This document shows positions 27,245-35,466 of a DNA stretch of 35,466 nucleotides, piece after piece. Each line of letters begins with the position of its first letter. Position 1 is the stretch's first letter. Position numbers and translations under genes: made by a program. Below the pieces are notes generated by a model. It was given only the letters and a program-made list of their open reading frames with translations. It was not told the origin of the DNA and ran no database searches. The DNA comes from Flavobacterium sp. NKUCC04_CG (GTDB lineage Bacteria > Bacteroidota > Bacteroidia > Flavobacteriales > Flavobacteriaceae), in assembly GCF_019345525.1 (NCBI RefSeq), contig NZ_JAHKRA010000025.1, positions 1 to 35,466 of the forward strand, given 5' to 3'.

Positions 27245-29191
27245 CTACATTTCTAAAATAATAAATTCACTTCTTCTGTTTTGTTGGTGTTCTTCTTCTG
27301 AACAATTTTTACCGTTAGAGCAGGAATTGATGAGTTTGGTTTCACCAAATCCACGTCCAGACACACGACCAACCTCAATTCCTTGATCGGTTATCCATTT
27401 GGCTGTTGCTTTAGCTCTTTTATCCGATAATTTTAAGTTATAATTGTCATTACCACGACTATCGGTATGGGATCGTATATCAATTGTCATCTTTGGATAC
27501 TCTTTTAAAACCTCCACAACTTTAGCTAGTTCTACTTGAGCTTCTGGGCGAATATCCGATTTATCGAAATCAAAATATATCGGATTTAATTTTAAGACCT
27601 TAAATAAGTCGTCTCCTTTTTTAATGATAATTTTATTTTTTTCCAATCCGAAATTTCCTTGCGTTGTACCACTTTCGGAAGGAACTATGACCACTAACTC
27701 CGCCGTATTATAGTCCACTATTTGAGCATTTACGCGGTATTTAAAATTACAGTGTAATTTCGGAAACTTATAAGTTCCCTCCTTATCGGTAAAAACTTCT
27801 TCTAGTTTTTTATATTCGTTATCGAACAAAGTCACTTTTGCATTAGCCAGCTTCTCTCCTGTAGATAAATCAAAAACAGTTCCTTCGATGGCTTGGACGC
27901 ATTCTAATGGCAAGCGTTTGTTTTCCGTAAAGCTATAAATATCATCATTTCCCGAGCGATTAGAGCTTAAAAAGCCCTGTCTGGATAGCGTATTTATATA
28001 ATAGGCAAAATCATCATAAGGACTGTTGGCCGGTTCGCCGATGTTTTTAACTTCTGTAAAGCTTTGATCGGCATTAATTTTCGTAGCATAAATATCCAAA
28101 CCTCCTAAACCCGGACGTCCATCAGTAGAAAAATACAATTCATAATCCGCTGTGATAAAAGGAAAACTCTCTCTTCCTTCCGTATTGATTTGTGCGCCTA
28201 AATTTATAGGTTGTCCATAAGTACCATCGGTATTAATCGCTACTTTATACAAATCGGACTGTCCCATACTGCCTTCGCGATCGGAGGCAAAATACATCCA
28301 CTTTCCATCAGGTGTTAAGGCTGGATGCGCTGTACTGAATTGATTCGAGTTAAAAGGAAGTTCTTCTACATCGCTCCAGCGGTTGTCTTTCCAGGTAGCC
28401 TTATATATCTTTAGTAAAGTCACACCTTTGGCATCGCTTAAACGAGTGCCGTTATTATAATTGTTGCGCGTAAAATACATATGCTTCCCATCGGCAGAAA
28501 ACACGGGAGTCGATTCGTTAAATTTAGAACCTATTTCCGAGGCAAAATGTTTGGGCTGTCCCAATTGTCCGTCCTTGTTAATATCCGCAGCATACAAGCG
28601 TGTAAACTCTTGATTTGTCCAAGTATGAATCGATTTAGAAATACCTCCTTTTTCTCGAGATGATGTAAAGATCATTTGATCATTATAAACGATACTACCA
28701 TAATCAGACTCTGGGGAATTTACCGTTATGGTTTCCATTTTATAACGCCCCGAATATTCTTTAATCTTTTCCAAATAATCATCTAGCGATCTAAATAGAT
28801 GTACACGGCTGTCGGCCTTTTCTATAGTTGCAAACCTTTGCAAATACACATCTGCCATTTTATACTCGCCTACCGTTTTTAGCGTTTGTGCGTAGCGATA
28901 GTAATATTCTGACGGAATGGTTTGGTCTTCTTCCTTTTGGAACAGTTTTGCGTACCATAGATTTGCTTGATCCAGCTTTCCATTAAAGTAATAAGCGTTT
29001 CCTAGATTTTGAAAGAGTTCATTGGACTCATATCCTCTATTAGCAACCTTTTCATAAATTTTAATGGCATCTATATACGAATAATTTTCATATTCTTTTG
29101 TTGCCCTACGCTCTAGTGCTACTTGAGCATTAAGCGTGATGCTAAAGAGAAAAAACATTCCCCAAAACGATATTTTTGTAGTTATTTTCAT
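27245..29191 (-). CDS. OmpA-family protein with TPR and PD40 propeller (PorE-like T9SS partner)
   Basis: A 648-residue envelope protein: signal peptide (1-22, LNAQ), TPR-like helices (about 25-135), a PD40/WD40-like beta-propeller (about 155-425, with repeats such as ESTPVFSADGKHMYF and AHPALTPDGKWMYFAS), a carboxypeptidase regulatory-like beta-sandwich (about 430-525) and a C-terminal OmpA domain. That domain has YFDFDKSDIRPEA and the peptidoglycan-binding pattern HTDSRG...LSDKRA. This order is the one seen in PorE and in OmpA proteins encoded next to PorP/SprF genes. It probably anchors a PorP/SprF-like outer-membrane protein to peptidoglycan. It is the last gene of the operon. Confidence 0.93.
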   Translation of the reverse strand: MKITTKISFWGMFFLFSITLNAQVALERRATKEYENYSYIDAIKIYEKVANRGYESNELFQNLGNAYYFNGKLDQANLWYAKLFQKEEDQTIPSEYYYRYAQTLKTVGEYKMADVYLQRFATIEKADSRVHLFRSLDDYLEKIKEYSGRYKMETITVNSPESDYGSIVYNDQMIFTSSREKGGISKSIHTWTNQEFTRLYAADINKDGQLGQPKHFASEIGSKFNESTPVFSADGKHMYFTRNNYNNGTRLSDAKGVTLLKIYKATWKDNRWSDVEELPFNSNQFSTAHPALTPDGKWMYFASDREGSMGQSDLYKVAINTDGTYGQPINLGAQINTEGRESFPFITADYELYFSTDGRPGLGGLDIYATKINADQSFTEVKNIGEPANSPYDDFAYYINTLSRQGFLSSNRSGNDDIYSFTENKRLPLECVQAIEGTVFDLSTGEKLANAKVTLFDNEYKKLEEVFTDKEGTYKFPKLHCNFKYRVNAQIVDYNTAELVVIVPSESGTTQGNFGLEKNKIIIKKGDDLFKVLKLNPIYFDFDKSDIRPEAQVELAKVVEVLKEYPKMTIDIRSHTDSRGNDNYNLKLSDKRAKATAKWITDQGIEVGRVSGRGFGETKLINSCSNGKNCSEEEHQQNRRSEFIILEM

Positions 29192-29221
29192 ATGTCGATT
29201 GTGTATTTATAAGCCTATGGT

Positions 29222-29265
29222 ATCGTCTAATTCTCGTGGGCTATTAGCAGTAGGAACTAGACGAT
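29222..29265 (-). promoter_or_regulatory. Inverted repeat between the PorP/SprF and OmpA-type genes
   Basis: ATCGTCTA (29222-29229) pairs with TAGACGAT (29258-29265) across a 28-base loop in the 90-base gap. There is no T run on the minus strand. It may be an mRNA-processing or stability element rather than a terminator. Confidence 0.35.
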
Positions 29266-29281
29266 TACATAAGGATTCGGT

Positions 29282-30214
29282 TTAAAAGAATCTGGGTGAT
29301 GTGATTCGGTTAAAGCGATTGAATAATTCAAATCGCATAAAGATTTCGTGTGAACCCGAGTTATAATGTGCCAATTTGGTGGTGTCTGTATCGTAGGTAT
29401 AACCGACGAATAAGCCGTCGGTAACTTGAAAACCGACTAAACCACTAATTGAGGCATCCCATCGATACGCTGCGCCTATTGTAAATTTCTCATTGATTAA
29501 AAAATTCGCCGTCACGTCCACTTGTAAGGGAGCACCATCTACAGCCTTAGCTAAAAAAGCCGGTTTAAACTTTAGACTTGGGCTCAAATCAAACACATGT
29601 CCTCCTATCAAATAAAAGTGCATTTTTTGTTTCATGGTGGATACCGTATTGTCTTCATATCGATCGGTAGTCAAAAAATTGGGCACCGAAAATCCAAAAT
29701 AGGTTTTGTCTGAATGTACATAAACTCCCGCACCAATATTGGGTGAAAATTGATTCTCTATATTATCTTGAAACTGTATATCGTTTGGATTATAGATGTT
29801 CAATTTGGTGTAATCGACATTCAATAAATTAGCGGTTCCCTTGATTCCAAATGACATTTTAAAGCGCTGACTCAAATCTATAGTATACGATAAGTCGATC
29901 GCTATATTATTTTCATCCATAGCCCCAATTTGGTCGTTTGTAAACGACGCCCCCAATCCCAAACGCGAATTACCCAAAGGGGTATTTAATGAAACGTTTG
30001 CCGTTTTTGGCGCACCATCTAATCCAACCCATTGTGTGCGATAAAGCCCAAAAACACTCAGCACCCCTCTAGACCCGGCATAAGCAGGGTTTATTTGTAC
30101 CGTATTATACATATATTGGGTGTACTGAGGATCTTGTTGTGCATATAGACTTTGAAATCCACCTAACAATGCTAGGCTGGTTCCAACTACTCCAAGTAAG
30201 TTTTTTATTTTCAT
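29282..30214 (-). CDS. PorP/SprF family type IX secretion outer-membrane protein
   Basis: A 310-residue outer-membrane beta-barrel. The signal peptide (1-25, LYAQ) is followed at once by the family signature QDPQYTQYMYN...NPAYAGSRG (about 27-50). Alternating beta strands follow, and the C-terminus ends in aromatic Phe-Phe. SprF-type proteins in Flavobacterium johnsoniae are needed for secretion or attachment of cargo with type B sorting domains, and their genes are usually beside the cargo gene. Here the type B cargo gene is directly upstream (95-base gap) and an OmpA partner directly downstream. Length and motifs are normal. Confidence 0.95.
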   Translation of the reverse strand: MKIKNLLGVVGTSLALLGGFQSLYAQQDPQYTQYMYNTVQINPAYAGSRGVLSVFGLYRTQWVGLDGAPKTANVSLNTPLGNSRLGLGASFTNDQIGAMDENNIAIDLSYTIDLSQRFKMSFGIKGTANLLNVDYTKLNIYNPNDIQFQDNIENQFSPNIGAGVYVHSDKTYFGFSVPNFLTTDRYEDNTVSTMKQKMHFYLIGGHVFDLSPSLKFKPAFLAKAVDGAPLQVDVTANFLINEKFTIGAAYRWDASISGLVGFQVTDGLFVGYTYDTDTTKLAHYNSGSHEIFMRFELFNRFNRITSPRFF

Positions 30215-30309
30215 ATGCAGATATTTATTGTTTTATTAAGCTTAGTAACCGTATAACATCGGGTTGTTTATCACGCGACCGAAGTAGTACGTTAAGGCAA
30301 TGCCTTTGT

Positions 30310-31563
30310 TTAATTATTTTCTAAATGCAAATAACCTGCTTTCTTAATCGTATTCGATCCGTTGGTATCTGTAAACTCATAAGTCAGTATGTAATAATAA
30401 GTACCTGTAGGTAACTTTTCATTCTTATTAAGCGTTCCCCTTCCATCAGAAACTCCCCTAAAGACATTACCTGTAGTATCATAAGCAGCGGTTTCAAAAA
30501 CTTTCACTCCCCAACGGTTAAAAATTTGTACCGTATTGTTGGGGTATTTTTGAATTTTATCAATCAAAAAGTAATCGTTTATACCATCGCCATTTGTGCT
30601 GACCGCATTATAAATAACGAGGTCTCCATCCAATAGATACTCTTGTTTTACTGTTGCAAGTGTAAACACCCCATAACCATCAACAAAAGTGGCCGTTCTA
30701 ACTGTTTTGGTATTTAAATCAACGATACCCCCTTCATCCACCCACAGCTTCTTTTCATTATCCCAGCGGACGATGTGTAAATTCTTTTCTGGCGATTTCA
30801 GCAAATGACTCGGCGTTGTTTTTTCGTCCCAACTCAAAGTTAATATGATATCGTTTTTGGTATTGAGCTGTTTCATCGTCCAGTATTCGCTGTCGTCGAT
30901 ATCTAAAATAACACCGGCTTTACTTGCAGCTGGATGTCTTAAAAAAGTATTTTGATTATAATACCTACTCGAATATAAATCGGCTACCGCTTTAGGTGCG
31001 CCAATTTCTGCTCTTCTATAGTTAGTACCATCACCTATGGGATAGACAAAATCTTTATTACCTCTTTTTTCAACCTCTCCATTGACGTGGCTGTTGTTAC
31101 TGACATTGATTGCGGTTGCATTAATTTCAAAAACCATAGCTCCATCCAGAGAGTCAACTTCAACTATACCTTTAGTAAAGTTTGCTGTTCCGGCAATACT
31201 GATGTCGTTTTTTAGATCAAAACCCGTATTGGCTGTTGTTTTATTAAACAAAACATCCATAAAGGCTATAGGTTTATCACCCGAAATCAACTGTTTGCCA
31301 TTGCCCGTGCCTTCAAAAATGGTATAACCGGTTTTATTGGCTTGGTTAAAAGTGAACAGTCCGTTATTTTTCAGATAGTCTTGTAGAAATAAATCCCCAT
31401 CATTATATAAGATGCCGGTAGCCGTATTATCGAACCCTTGTATGATGGATAACTCTGTCTGTGGCGAGATATAAACATCCCCCACATTCACCATCATACC
31501 TACCTCTTGAGCATGTACGGAAATACCAGCTATAAGGCATACTGTATAAATCTTGTATTTCAT
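30310..31563 (-). CDS. T9SS type B sorting-domain surface protein
   Basis: A 417-residue exported protein: a signal peptide ending near SVHAQ, a beta-rich cargo region (about 20-310, unrecognised, with many aromatic/Asn/Gly turns) and a C-terminal gliding-motility-associated (type B) domain over the last ~105 residues. Its hallmarks are NAVSTNGDGINDYF, YPNNTVQIFNRWG, VFE and LPTGTYYYIL. An ATG at 31575 would add four residues; 31563 gives the more typical signal start. It is first of the cargo/PorP-SprF/OmpA set and is expected to depend on the SprF-like protein downstream. The cargo region is short compared with giant SprB-type adhesins, so it may be a stem or anchor protein for other surface components. 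Confidence 0.9.
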   Translation of the reverse strand: MKYKIYTVCLIAGISVHAQEVGMMVNVGDVYISPQTELSIIQGFDNTATGILYNDGDLFLQDYLKNNGLFTFNQANKTGYTIFEGTGNGKQLISGDKPIAFMDVLFNKTTANTGFDLKNDISIAGTANFTKGIVEVDSLDGAMVFEINATAINVSNNSHVNGEVEKRGNKDFVYPIGDGTNYRRAEIGAPKAVADLYSSRYYNQNTFLRHPAASKAGVILDIDDSEYWTMKQLNTKNDIILTLSWDEKTTPSHLLKSPEKNLHIVRWDNEKKLWVDEGGIVDLNTKTVRTATFVDGYGVFTLATVKQEYLLDGDLVIYNAVSTNGDGINDYFLIDKIQKYPNNTVQIFNRWGVKVFETAAYDTTGNVFRGVSDGRGTLNKNEKLPTGTYYYILTYEFTDTNGSNTIKKAGYLHLENN

Positions 31564-31595
31564 AATTCGGTTCATATTTATGTATTTTAAATTGG

Positions 31596-31626
31596 GAGCC
31601 CGTAAAGAATGTCCGCAATTGGGCTC
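31596..31626 (-). promoter_or_regulatory. Hairpin in the leader of the type B operon
   Basis: GAGCCC (31596-31601) pairs with GGGCTC (31621-31626), 33 bases upstream of the start. AATTGGG is also directly repeated at its two ends. No T run follows, so it looks like an mRNA leader structure rather than a terminator. Confidence 0.35.
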
Positions 31627-31690
31627 ACTCCTACAGAAAATATTGGCTAAAGTTTTAAAAGCTCCAAAACATTCTTAAAGACAAAACTTT

Positions 31691-31708
31691 AGACAAGATC
31701 ACTTGTCT
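31691..31708 (-). promoter_or_regulatory. Palindrome AGACAAG-N4-CTTGTCT, operator-like
   Basis: A perfect 7+7 inverted repeat with a 4-base spacer lies 128 bases before the type B cargo start, downstream of the preceding gene's terminator. No exact TAnnTTTG box is visible in this gap. The palindrome may be an operator or part of an unusual promoter, or a small hairpin. Confidence 0.3.
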
Positions 31709-31731
31709 CCTAAATAGCTAAATCAATATAT

Positions 31732-31764
31732 AAAAAACGGGAGAAGATTTCCCTCCCGTTTTTT
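31732..31764 (-). terminator. Terminator after the 797-residue repeat protein gene
   Basis: A 12 bp stem AAAAAACGGGAG/CTCCCGTTTTTT (31732-31743 with 31753-31764) with a 9-base loop lies 10 bases beyond the stop. The minus strand continues with six T and ATATA. It divides the adhesin pair from the type B cargo/PorP/OmpA set. Confidence 0.92.
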
Positions 31765-31773
31765 AGTTTAAAA

Positions 31774-34167
31774 TTATTGTACAGTATAATCTACAATTGT
31801 ATTTTCCTGAACATATTTAACAGCCCATGCGATGGTATTAGCATATAAGAAACTGTTGTAAACCGTACCTCCAGAATAGGATTTAGACAATGGTAAGCCT
31901 GTACTGGTAACATAAGCTGGCCAAATCGTAGTGGAAGTGTTGGAAGGAGTTCCAGAAATCCAACCACTATCACCAATATAAACATAACCTAAACTGTTGT
32001 GTCTTAACATCCATGCTCTTGACGCATTTCCATTTTGAGTAGCCAGAAGTATTAGATTAGATGGGAAATTGCTTACATAGTACGAGTTATTCACGTCAGA
32101 TCCACCTGCTTTTCCTCTGACATCTTCAAATGGTCCTTGAAGAATTGGGTCGGCAACATTTAGGATTGGGTTTTGATATGTAGTTCCCGTACCGCTTACG
32201 GCAACAGATCCTCCTGAAATTTTATTGATTAAGTCTTGGGTACTTGAAGCACTATTTTCCTGAGAGTGAATCAATACTCCTTTTTTGTTTTTAACAAAAT
32301 CATTTAATATTTCAATACTTGCAGCATTTGGCAAGAAGTTATAAGACAATACGATGATATCAATTTTATTATTATTGATGTTATTTCTTAAGGTCGCACC
32401 CTGGCTCAATCCATTATTAAAGATTTTCATATCTTGAATTTGTACTTTACCACTAGGTCCAAAACTATTTTTGTTTTGTAGAATTGCTCTCGCTGCTTCT
32501 GAGTTTGAAGCGGTTCCCGGTGAATAAAGCCCTTGACCAACTCCTAAAACATTCATCGTTCTATATACGAATGTGATGCTCTTCGTACAACTGGTTCCAC
32601 CACTACTACTATTGCTGGTAATCACATAGTTGAATGTACCACCTGCTAATGGAATTCCCGAAGCTCTTAGAGTAACCGGCTGTGTACCAGTAGTACTGAA
32701 AGTACCCGTAGCTGTAAAGCTAATGCCGTTAACCGTATTGGTTGTGATACTGTAAGCACCCGGATAGGTTACGGTAACATTTAAAGTCATCGTATTAGTA
32801 GCAATCATTGGTGTTTCTGGAGCATAATTTCCATTAACCGTTATCGAGCTACAGCTCATGGCATAATTAACCGGTTGTGCCACAATAGGTATGGTTATAT
32901 TACAAGGTGCTTCTAAACCTGGAGTACCTGTAATACCTAATATAATATCGGTTGCACCAGTAATGGTACCCGTTCCTGTTAAAGTAATAAGTTGCTCTCC
33001 AAGGTTATCTAAACTGACTACACCAGAGGTAAAGGTAATTCCCGATACGGTATTTGTTGTAATCGTTGTCTTACCCGTAGCCAATACATTAACTTTCAAC
33101 AAAATCGTATTAGAACTATTTAAAGCAACATCTTGCATATAGGAACCGTTGATAACGGCATCGTTACAGTTTACTGTATATTTGACAGGTGCTACGATTA
33201 CCGGAATATTAGAACAACTCGACGCATTAGCCGCGTTGGAAGACAAATTAAATTGATTTGTTCCCGAGGCCAAAGGCATTCCCGTACCTGTTAATTCAAT
33301 GGTATGAGCTCCAATTGTGGTAAAGTTTCCAGTTCCAGCAAAAGAATATCCATTTAACACATTGGTATTGATACTCCAGAATCCAGTACTTGTTACATTG
33401 ACAGCAACTTGTAATTTATTGGTATCATTAAGTGCCATTCCAATATAGTAATTACCTTGTGACTGAATATTTGCACAGGTTATCACAAAATCAACGCTGG
33501 CTTTTTCAACAAATACAAAAGGTTTACAATTTGCCGGTCTGTTGTTTAAAACGATAGTCAACTCATCTCCAGATTCACCAGTATTATATCCTCTGTTTGG
33601 TGTACCTACACCATTAAGAGTCAACATATAAGACCCCGTGGTTGGGAAAGTTCCCGATGTGGAGAAATAATATCCGTTGTTAGTCGATGCACTTACTTCA
33701 TAAGTACCCGCTTGAGTAACCGAAACCGGTATATTCAAGGTATTGTTTGAATTTAAGAATTCTCCTTGTTTGTAAATTCCGTTGACCACTACTTCATTAC
33801 ATTGAACAGTCGATATATTGATTACTGCCGGTGGAGGTGTTCCACATAGGCTTAGCCATACCGCTTGTACCGAACTCCAGTAGTTAAAACAACCCGTAGA
33901 GGTATTGTAAATCAACAATCCATCAACGCGATTCGCAGGAATTATAGCATCGCGCTGGCTTGCAGTTAATCGAGGGGTTAAAAAGCCCTTATTATTACTT
34001 TCTAATTCAAGAACGGCTCCTAAAACAGGAACATTTGGTGTTCCTGAAACTGTACCGTCTTTAATTTTGGTCATGTTCGTTTGTGCAAACGAACGCTGTA
34101 CTGAAAAAGTCAGTAATACCAGCACCAACAGCGTTTGAAATATATTTCTAAATATTTTAGTTTTCAT
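31774..34167 (-). CDS. Exported four-repeat protein with a C-terminal amidotransferase-like module
   Basis: A 797-residue protein: signal peptide (1-29, FAQ) and an N-terminal region (about 40-110) of the kind found at the start of Bacteroidota tail-fibre-like proteins (GAVLELESNNKGFL, DGLLIYNTSTGCFNYW). Four Ser/Thr/Asn-rich beta repeats follow at about 121-220, 229-328, 332-432 and 436-535, each with a starting cysteine (C123, C231, C334, C439) and VNG/INGxY plus TTG..ITL.G.G motifs. The C-terminal module (about 538-797) has NVLGVGQGLY, IDIIVLSYNFLP and GVLIHSQEN, suggesting an alpha/beta fold related to class I glutamine amidotransferase-like or ThuA-like domains. No T9SS sorting domain is seen. 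It follows the adhesin gene by 29 bases, so co-transcription is likely. Function unknown. Confidence 0.85.
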   Translation of the reverse strand: MKTKIFRNIFQTLLVLVLLTFSVQRSFAQTNMTKIKDGTVSGTPNVPVLGAVLELESNNKGFLTPRLTASQRDAIIPANRVDGLLIYNTSTGCFNYWSSVQAVWLSLCGTPPPAVINISTVQCNEVVVNGIYKQGEFLNSNNTLNIPVSVTQAGTYEVSASTNNGYYFSTSGTFPTTGSYMLTLNGVGTPNRGYNTGESGDELTIVLNNRPANCKPFVFVEKASVDFVITCANIQSQGNYYIGMALNDTNKLQVAVNVTSTGFWSINTNVLNGYSFAGTGNFTTIGAHTIELTGTGMPLASGTNQFNLSSNAANASSCSNIPVIVAPVKYTVNCNDAVINGSYMQDVALNSSNTILLKVNVLATGKTTITTNTVSGITFTSGVVSLDNLGEQLITLTGTGTITGATDIILGITGTPGLEAPCNITIPIVAQPVNYAMSCSSITVNGNYAPETPMIATNTMTLNVTVTYPGAYSITTNTVNGISFTATGTFSTTGTQPVTLRASGIPLAGGTFNYVITSNSSSGGTSCTKSITFVYRTMNVLGVGQGLYSPGTASNSEAARAILQNKNSFGPSGKVQIQDMKIFNNGLSQGATLRNNINNNKIDIIVLSYNFLPNAASIEILNDFVKNKKGVLIHSQENSASSTQDLINKISGGSVAVSGTGTTYQNPILNVADPILQGPFEDVRGKAGGSDVNNSYYVSNFPSNLILLATQNGNASRAWMLRHNSLGYVYIGDSGWISGTPSNTSTTIWPAYVTSTGLPLSKSYSGGTVYNSFLYANTIAWAVKYVQENTIVDYTVQ

Positions 34168-34196
34168 CTGATTTGTGGTTTAGATTACTGGGGTTA

Positions 34197-35466
34197 CTAT
34201 TTGTTTAATAGTAACGATTCCAGTTTAGTTAAACGATCTTGAACAGCTTGGTTAGCCTCTTCTAATTTCTGAATTTGTGCGTCTTTTTGTTCGATTTGAT
34301 TTTTTTGATCGATTACGTGCAGATACAGTTCTTCCGTTTTTTCTAATAATTGTATAGAAAGTTCTGATAAATTAAATGCGTAACCCGCATCGGTTTTGAT
34401 CAAATCATGAATCGGTGTGATACCTGGTAAGTGTCTGTTGGTTTTTATAAAATCTTCCACACTATCTAAGTCTTTAAATTTGTAGTCCAATTTTATCTCA
34501 GAAAATCCATCGAAATAATCCTCGAACACATAATCCGCATAATTACTATTAACCGTAGTTATACTACCATTAACCCTTAATTTCTCGTCTGGTACATCTG
34601 AAGGCGTGGTATAACCAATACCAACCCATCCTTTTGTATAGATGTTATCGTTATTCGAAATTGCGCCTTGATTGGTTGTTGTACTGTACCAAGGTTCTTG
34701 AATAATTGGTGCTAAATCCAGAACATGGACTACCGTGTTCTCATCTGTATATACCAGTTTTTTCTGGTCGATATCCAACTCTAACTTCGTTAGGGTTTCG
34801 ATATCCCCAACCATATCAACCAAATCAAATTTCGTCTCAATGTCTAATTCGTTGGTATATGATAAGGAATGTGTCACCGGATCATACGTCATGGTAGTTA
34901 AGGTTTCTACTCCTTTCACTAATACTGAAATATCAATCGGATTAGCAATCCCTTTTTCATCTGTGTATGTCAACGTATGTACGTCGATCTCTTGACCATC
35001 TTGATCAAAACCAGGTGTCACCACATCAACCAAACTCGTCAAGGTTTGTTTTTCTTCAATTAAATTGGTGATGTAATCATTAAAGTCTTGATTGGTATTG
35101 TTTACCAAACTCGCCGGAATATCAATAGTTACCGATACCGCTTTTTCGTTTGTATAAGTATAAGTTCCGTCATTATTGTTAACTAAAGTCGTCGTTGTCT
35201 CAGCCGCCTTAACCAATTCGGTGATGTCGATTATTTGTATGTCGCCGTTTTCATCGTAGTACACAAAATTATCTCCGTCGTAAGTCACGTTACCTTCTAC
35301 CTTGGTTAAATATTCATTAAGAATGTTTTGAACCGTGGTGTTGTTGATGATGTCTTCGAATTTGTTGGTCACATCGGCAATGACGTTGATTTCAACTTTG
35401 TCTCCTGCCTCATTTTCGTAAGTATAGACACGGGAAGTAGCGTCTTGAACGATGGTCGTTACGGTT
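34197..35466 (-). CDS. Partial repetitive adhesin with coiled-coil C-terminus (5' end outside the window)
   Basis: The frame is open to the right edge, so only the last ~422 residues are visible. The GTG at 35372 is internal, since the frame continues upstream as ...NVIADV. About six beta-hairpin-like repeats of the pattern E-T-L-T-x-L...Y-T-Y-T-N/D-E...I-D-I/V-x-x-L-V occupy roughly the first 235 residues. A short GWVGIGYTTP segment leads to a C-terminal domain with HLPGITP and LSELSIQLLEKTEELYLHVI, ending in a heptad coiled coil (QKNQIEQKDAQIQKLEEA). This C-terminus is common at the ends of Bacteroidota tail-fibre-like surface proteins, where it probably trimerises. No sorting domain is seen. 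It is upstream of, and probably co-transcribed with, the 797-residue gene. Confidence 0.85.
   Translation of the reverse strand, partial: TVTTIVQDATSRVYTYENEAGDKVEINVIADVTNKFEDIINNTTVQNILNEYLTKVEGNVTYDGDNFVYYDENGDIQIIDITELVKAAETTTTLVNNNDGTYTYTNEKAVSVTIDIPASLVNNTNQDFNDYITNLIEEKQTLTSLVDVVTPGFDQDGQEIDVHTLTYTDEKGIANPIDISVLVKGVETLTTMTYDPVTHSLSYTNELDIETKFDLVDMVGDIETLTKLELDIDQKKLVYTDENTVVHVLDLAPIIQEPWYSTTTNQGAISNNDNIYTKGWVGIGYTTPSDVPDEKLRVNGSITTVNSNYADYVFEDYFDGFSEIKLDYKFKDLDSVEDFIKTNRHLPGITPIHDLIKTDAGYAFNLSELSIQLLEKTEELYLHVIDQKNQIEQKDAQIQKLEEANQAVQDRLTKLESLLLNK

Noticed and set aside
35372..35372. GTG as the start of the terminal adhesin gene
   Set aside because: The frame stays open to the window edge and the upstream codons continue the same repeat pattern (VYTYENE), so the gene is truncated by the window and does not begin here.

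Overview
The window looks like chromosomal DNA from a Flavobacteriaceae member (phylum Bacteroidota). It is AT-rich, its promoters fit the Bacteroidota TTG/TAnnTTTG pattern, and Shine-Dalgarno sites are mostly absent. It carries type IX secretion (T9SS) sorting domains of both type A and type B, PorP/SprF and OmpA/PD40 partner proteins, a mitochondrial-type aconitase, and several membrane-anchored AraC-type regulators. I cannot name the species.

Left part (1-9.1 kb). The window opens inside a 127-130 bp tandem repeat array. It is followed by a housekeeping block: aconitase (minus strand), a three-gene minus-strand operon for SurA/PpiC-like periplasmic chaperone-isomerases, and divergently prfC (release factor 3). 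Divergent TAnnTTTG boxes lie between the last two.

Middle (9.2-17.3 kb). Two minus-strand AraC-type regulators come first: one with six predicted membrane helices, one with signal peptide, TPR region, membrane helix and HTH. Then a VOC-fold protein, a WbpM/CapD-like membrane nucleotide-sugar dehydratase, a 54-residue DUF2158-like protein and a DbpA-like DEAD-box helicase. The helicase promoter sits so close to its ATG that a leaderless mRNA is predicted.

Surface-protein region (17.4-35.5 kb). Two large T9SS type A cargo proteins converge tail to tail and share the same C-terminal architecture: Ig-like repeats with paired cysteines, a degenerate repeat and a sorting domain. Upstream of the second lie two more membrane AraC-type regulators in a tight pair. 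The right end is a minus-strand surface-export cassette. In transcription order it contains a repetitive adhesin with a coiled-coil tail (its 5' end is beyond the window), a 797-residue protein with four ~105-residue repeats and an amidotransferase-like C-terminal module, a type B CTD protein, a PorP/SprF protein, and an OmpA protein with TPR and PD40 propeller. The last three form the known type B cargo/SprF/OmpA arrangement. The two upstream proteins are the least explained part of the window and the best candidates for something undescribed.

Nearly every gene or operon end has a convincing hairpin terminator. I found no tRNA, rRNA, CRISPR array, insertion sequence or phage genes.
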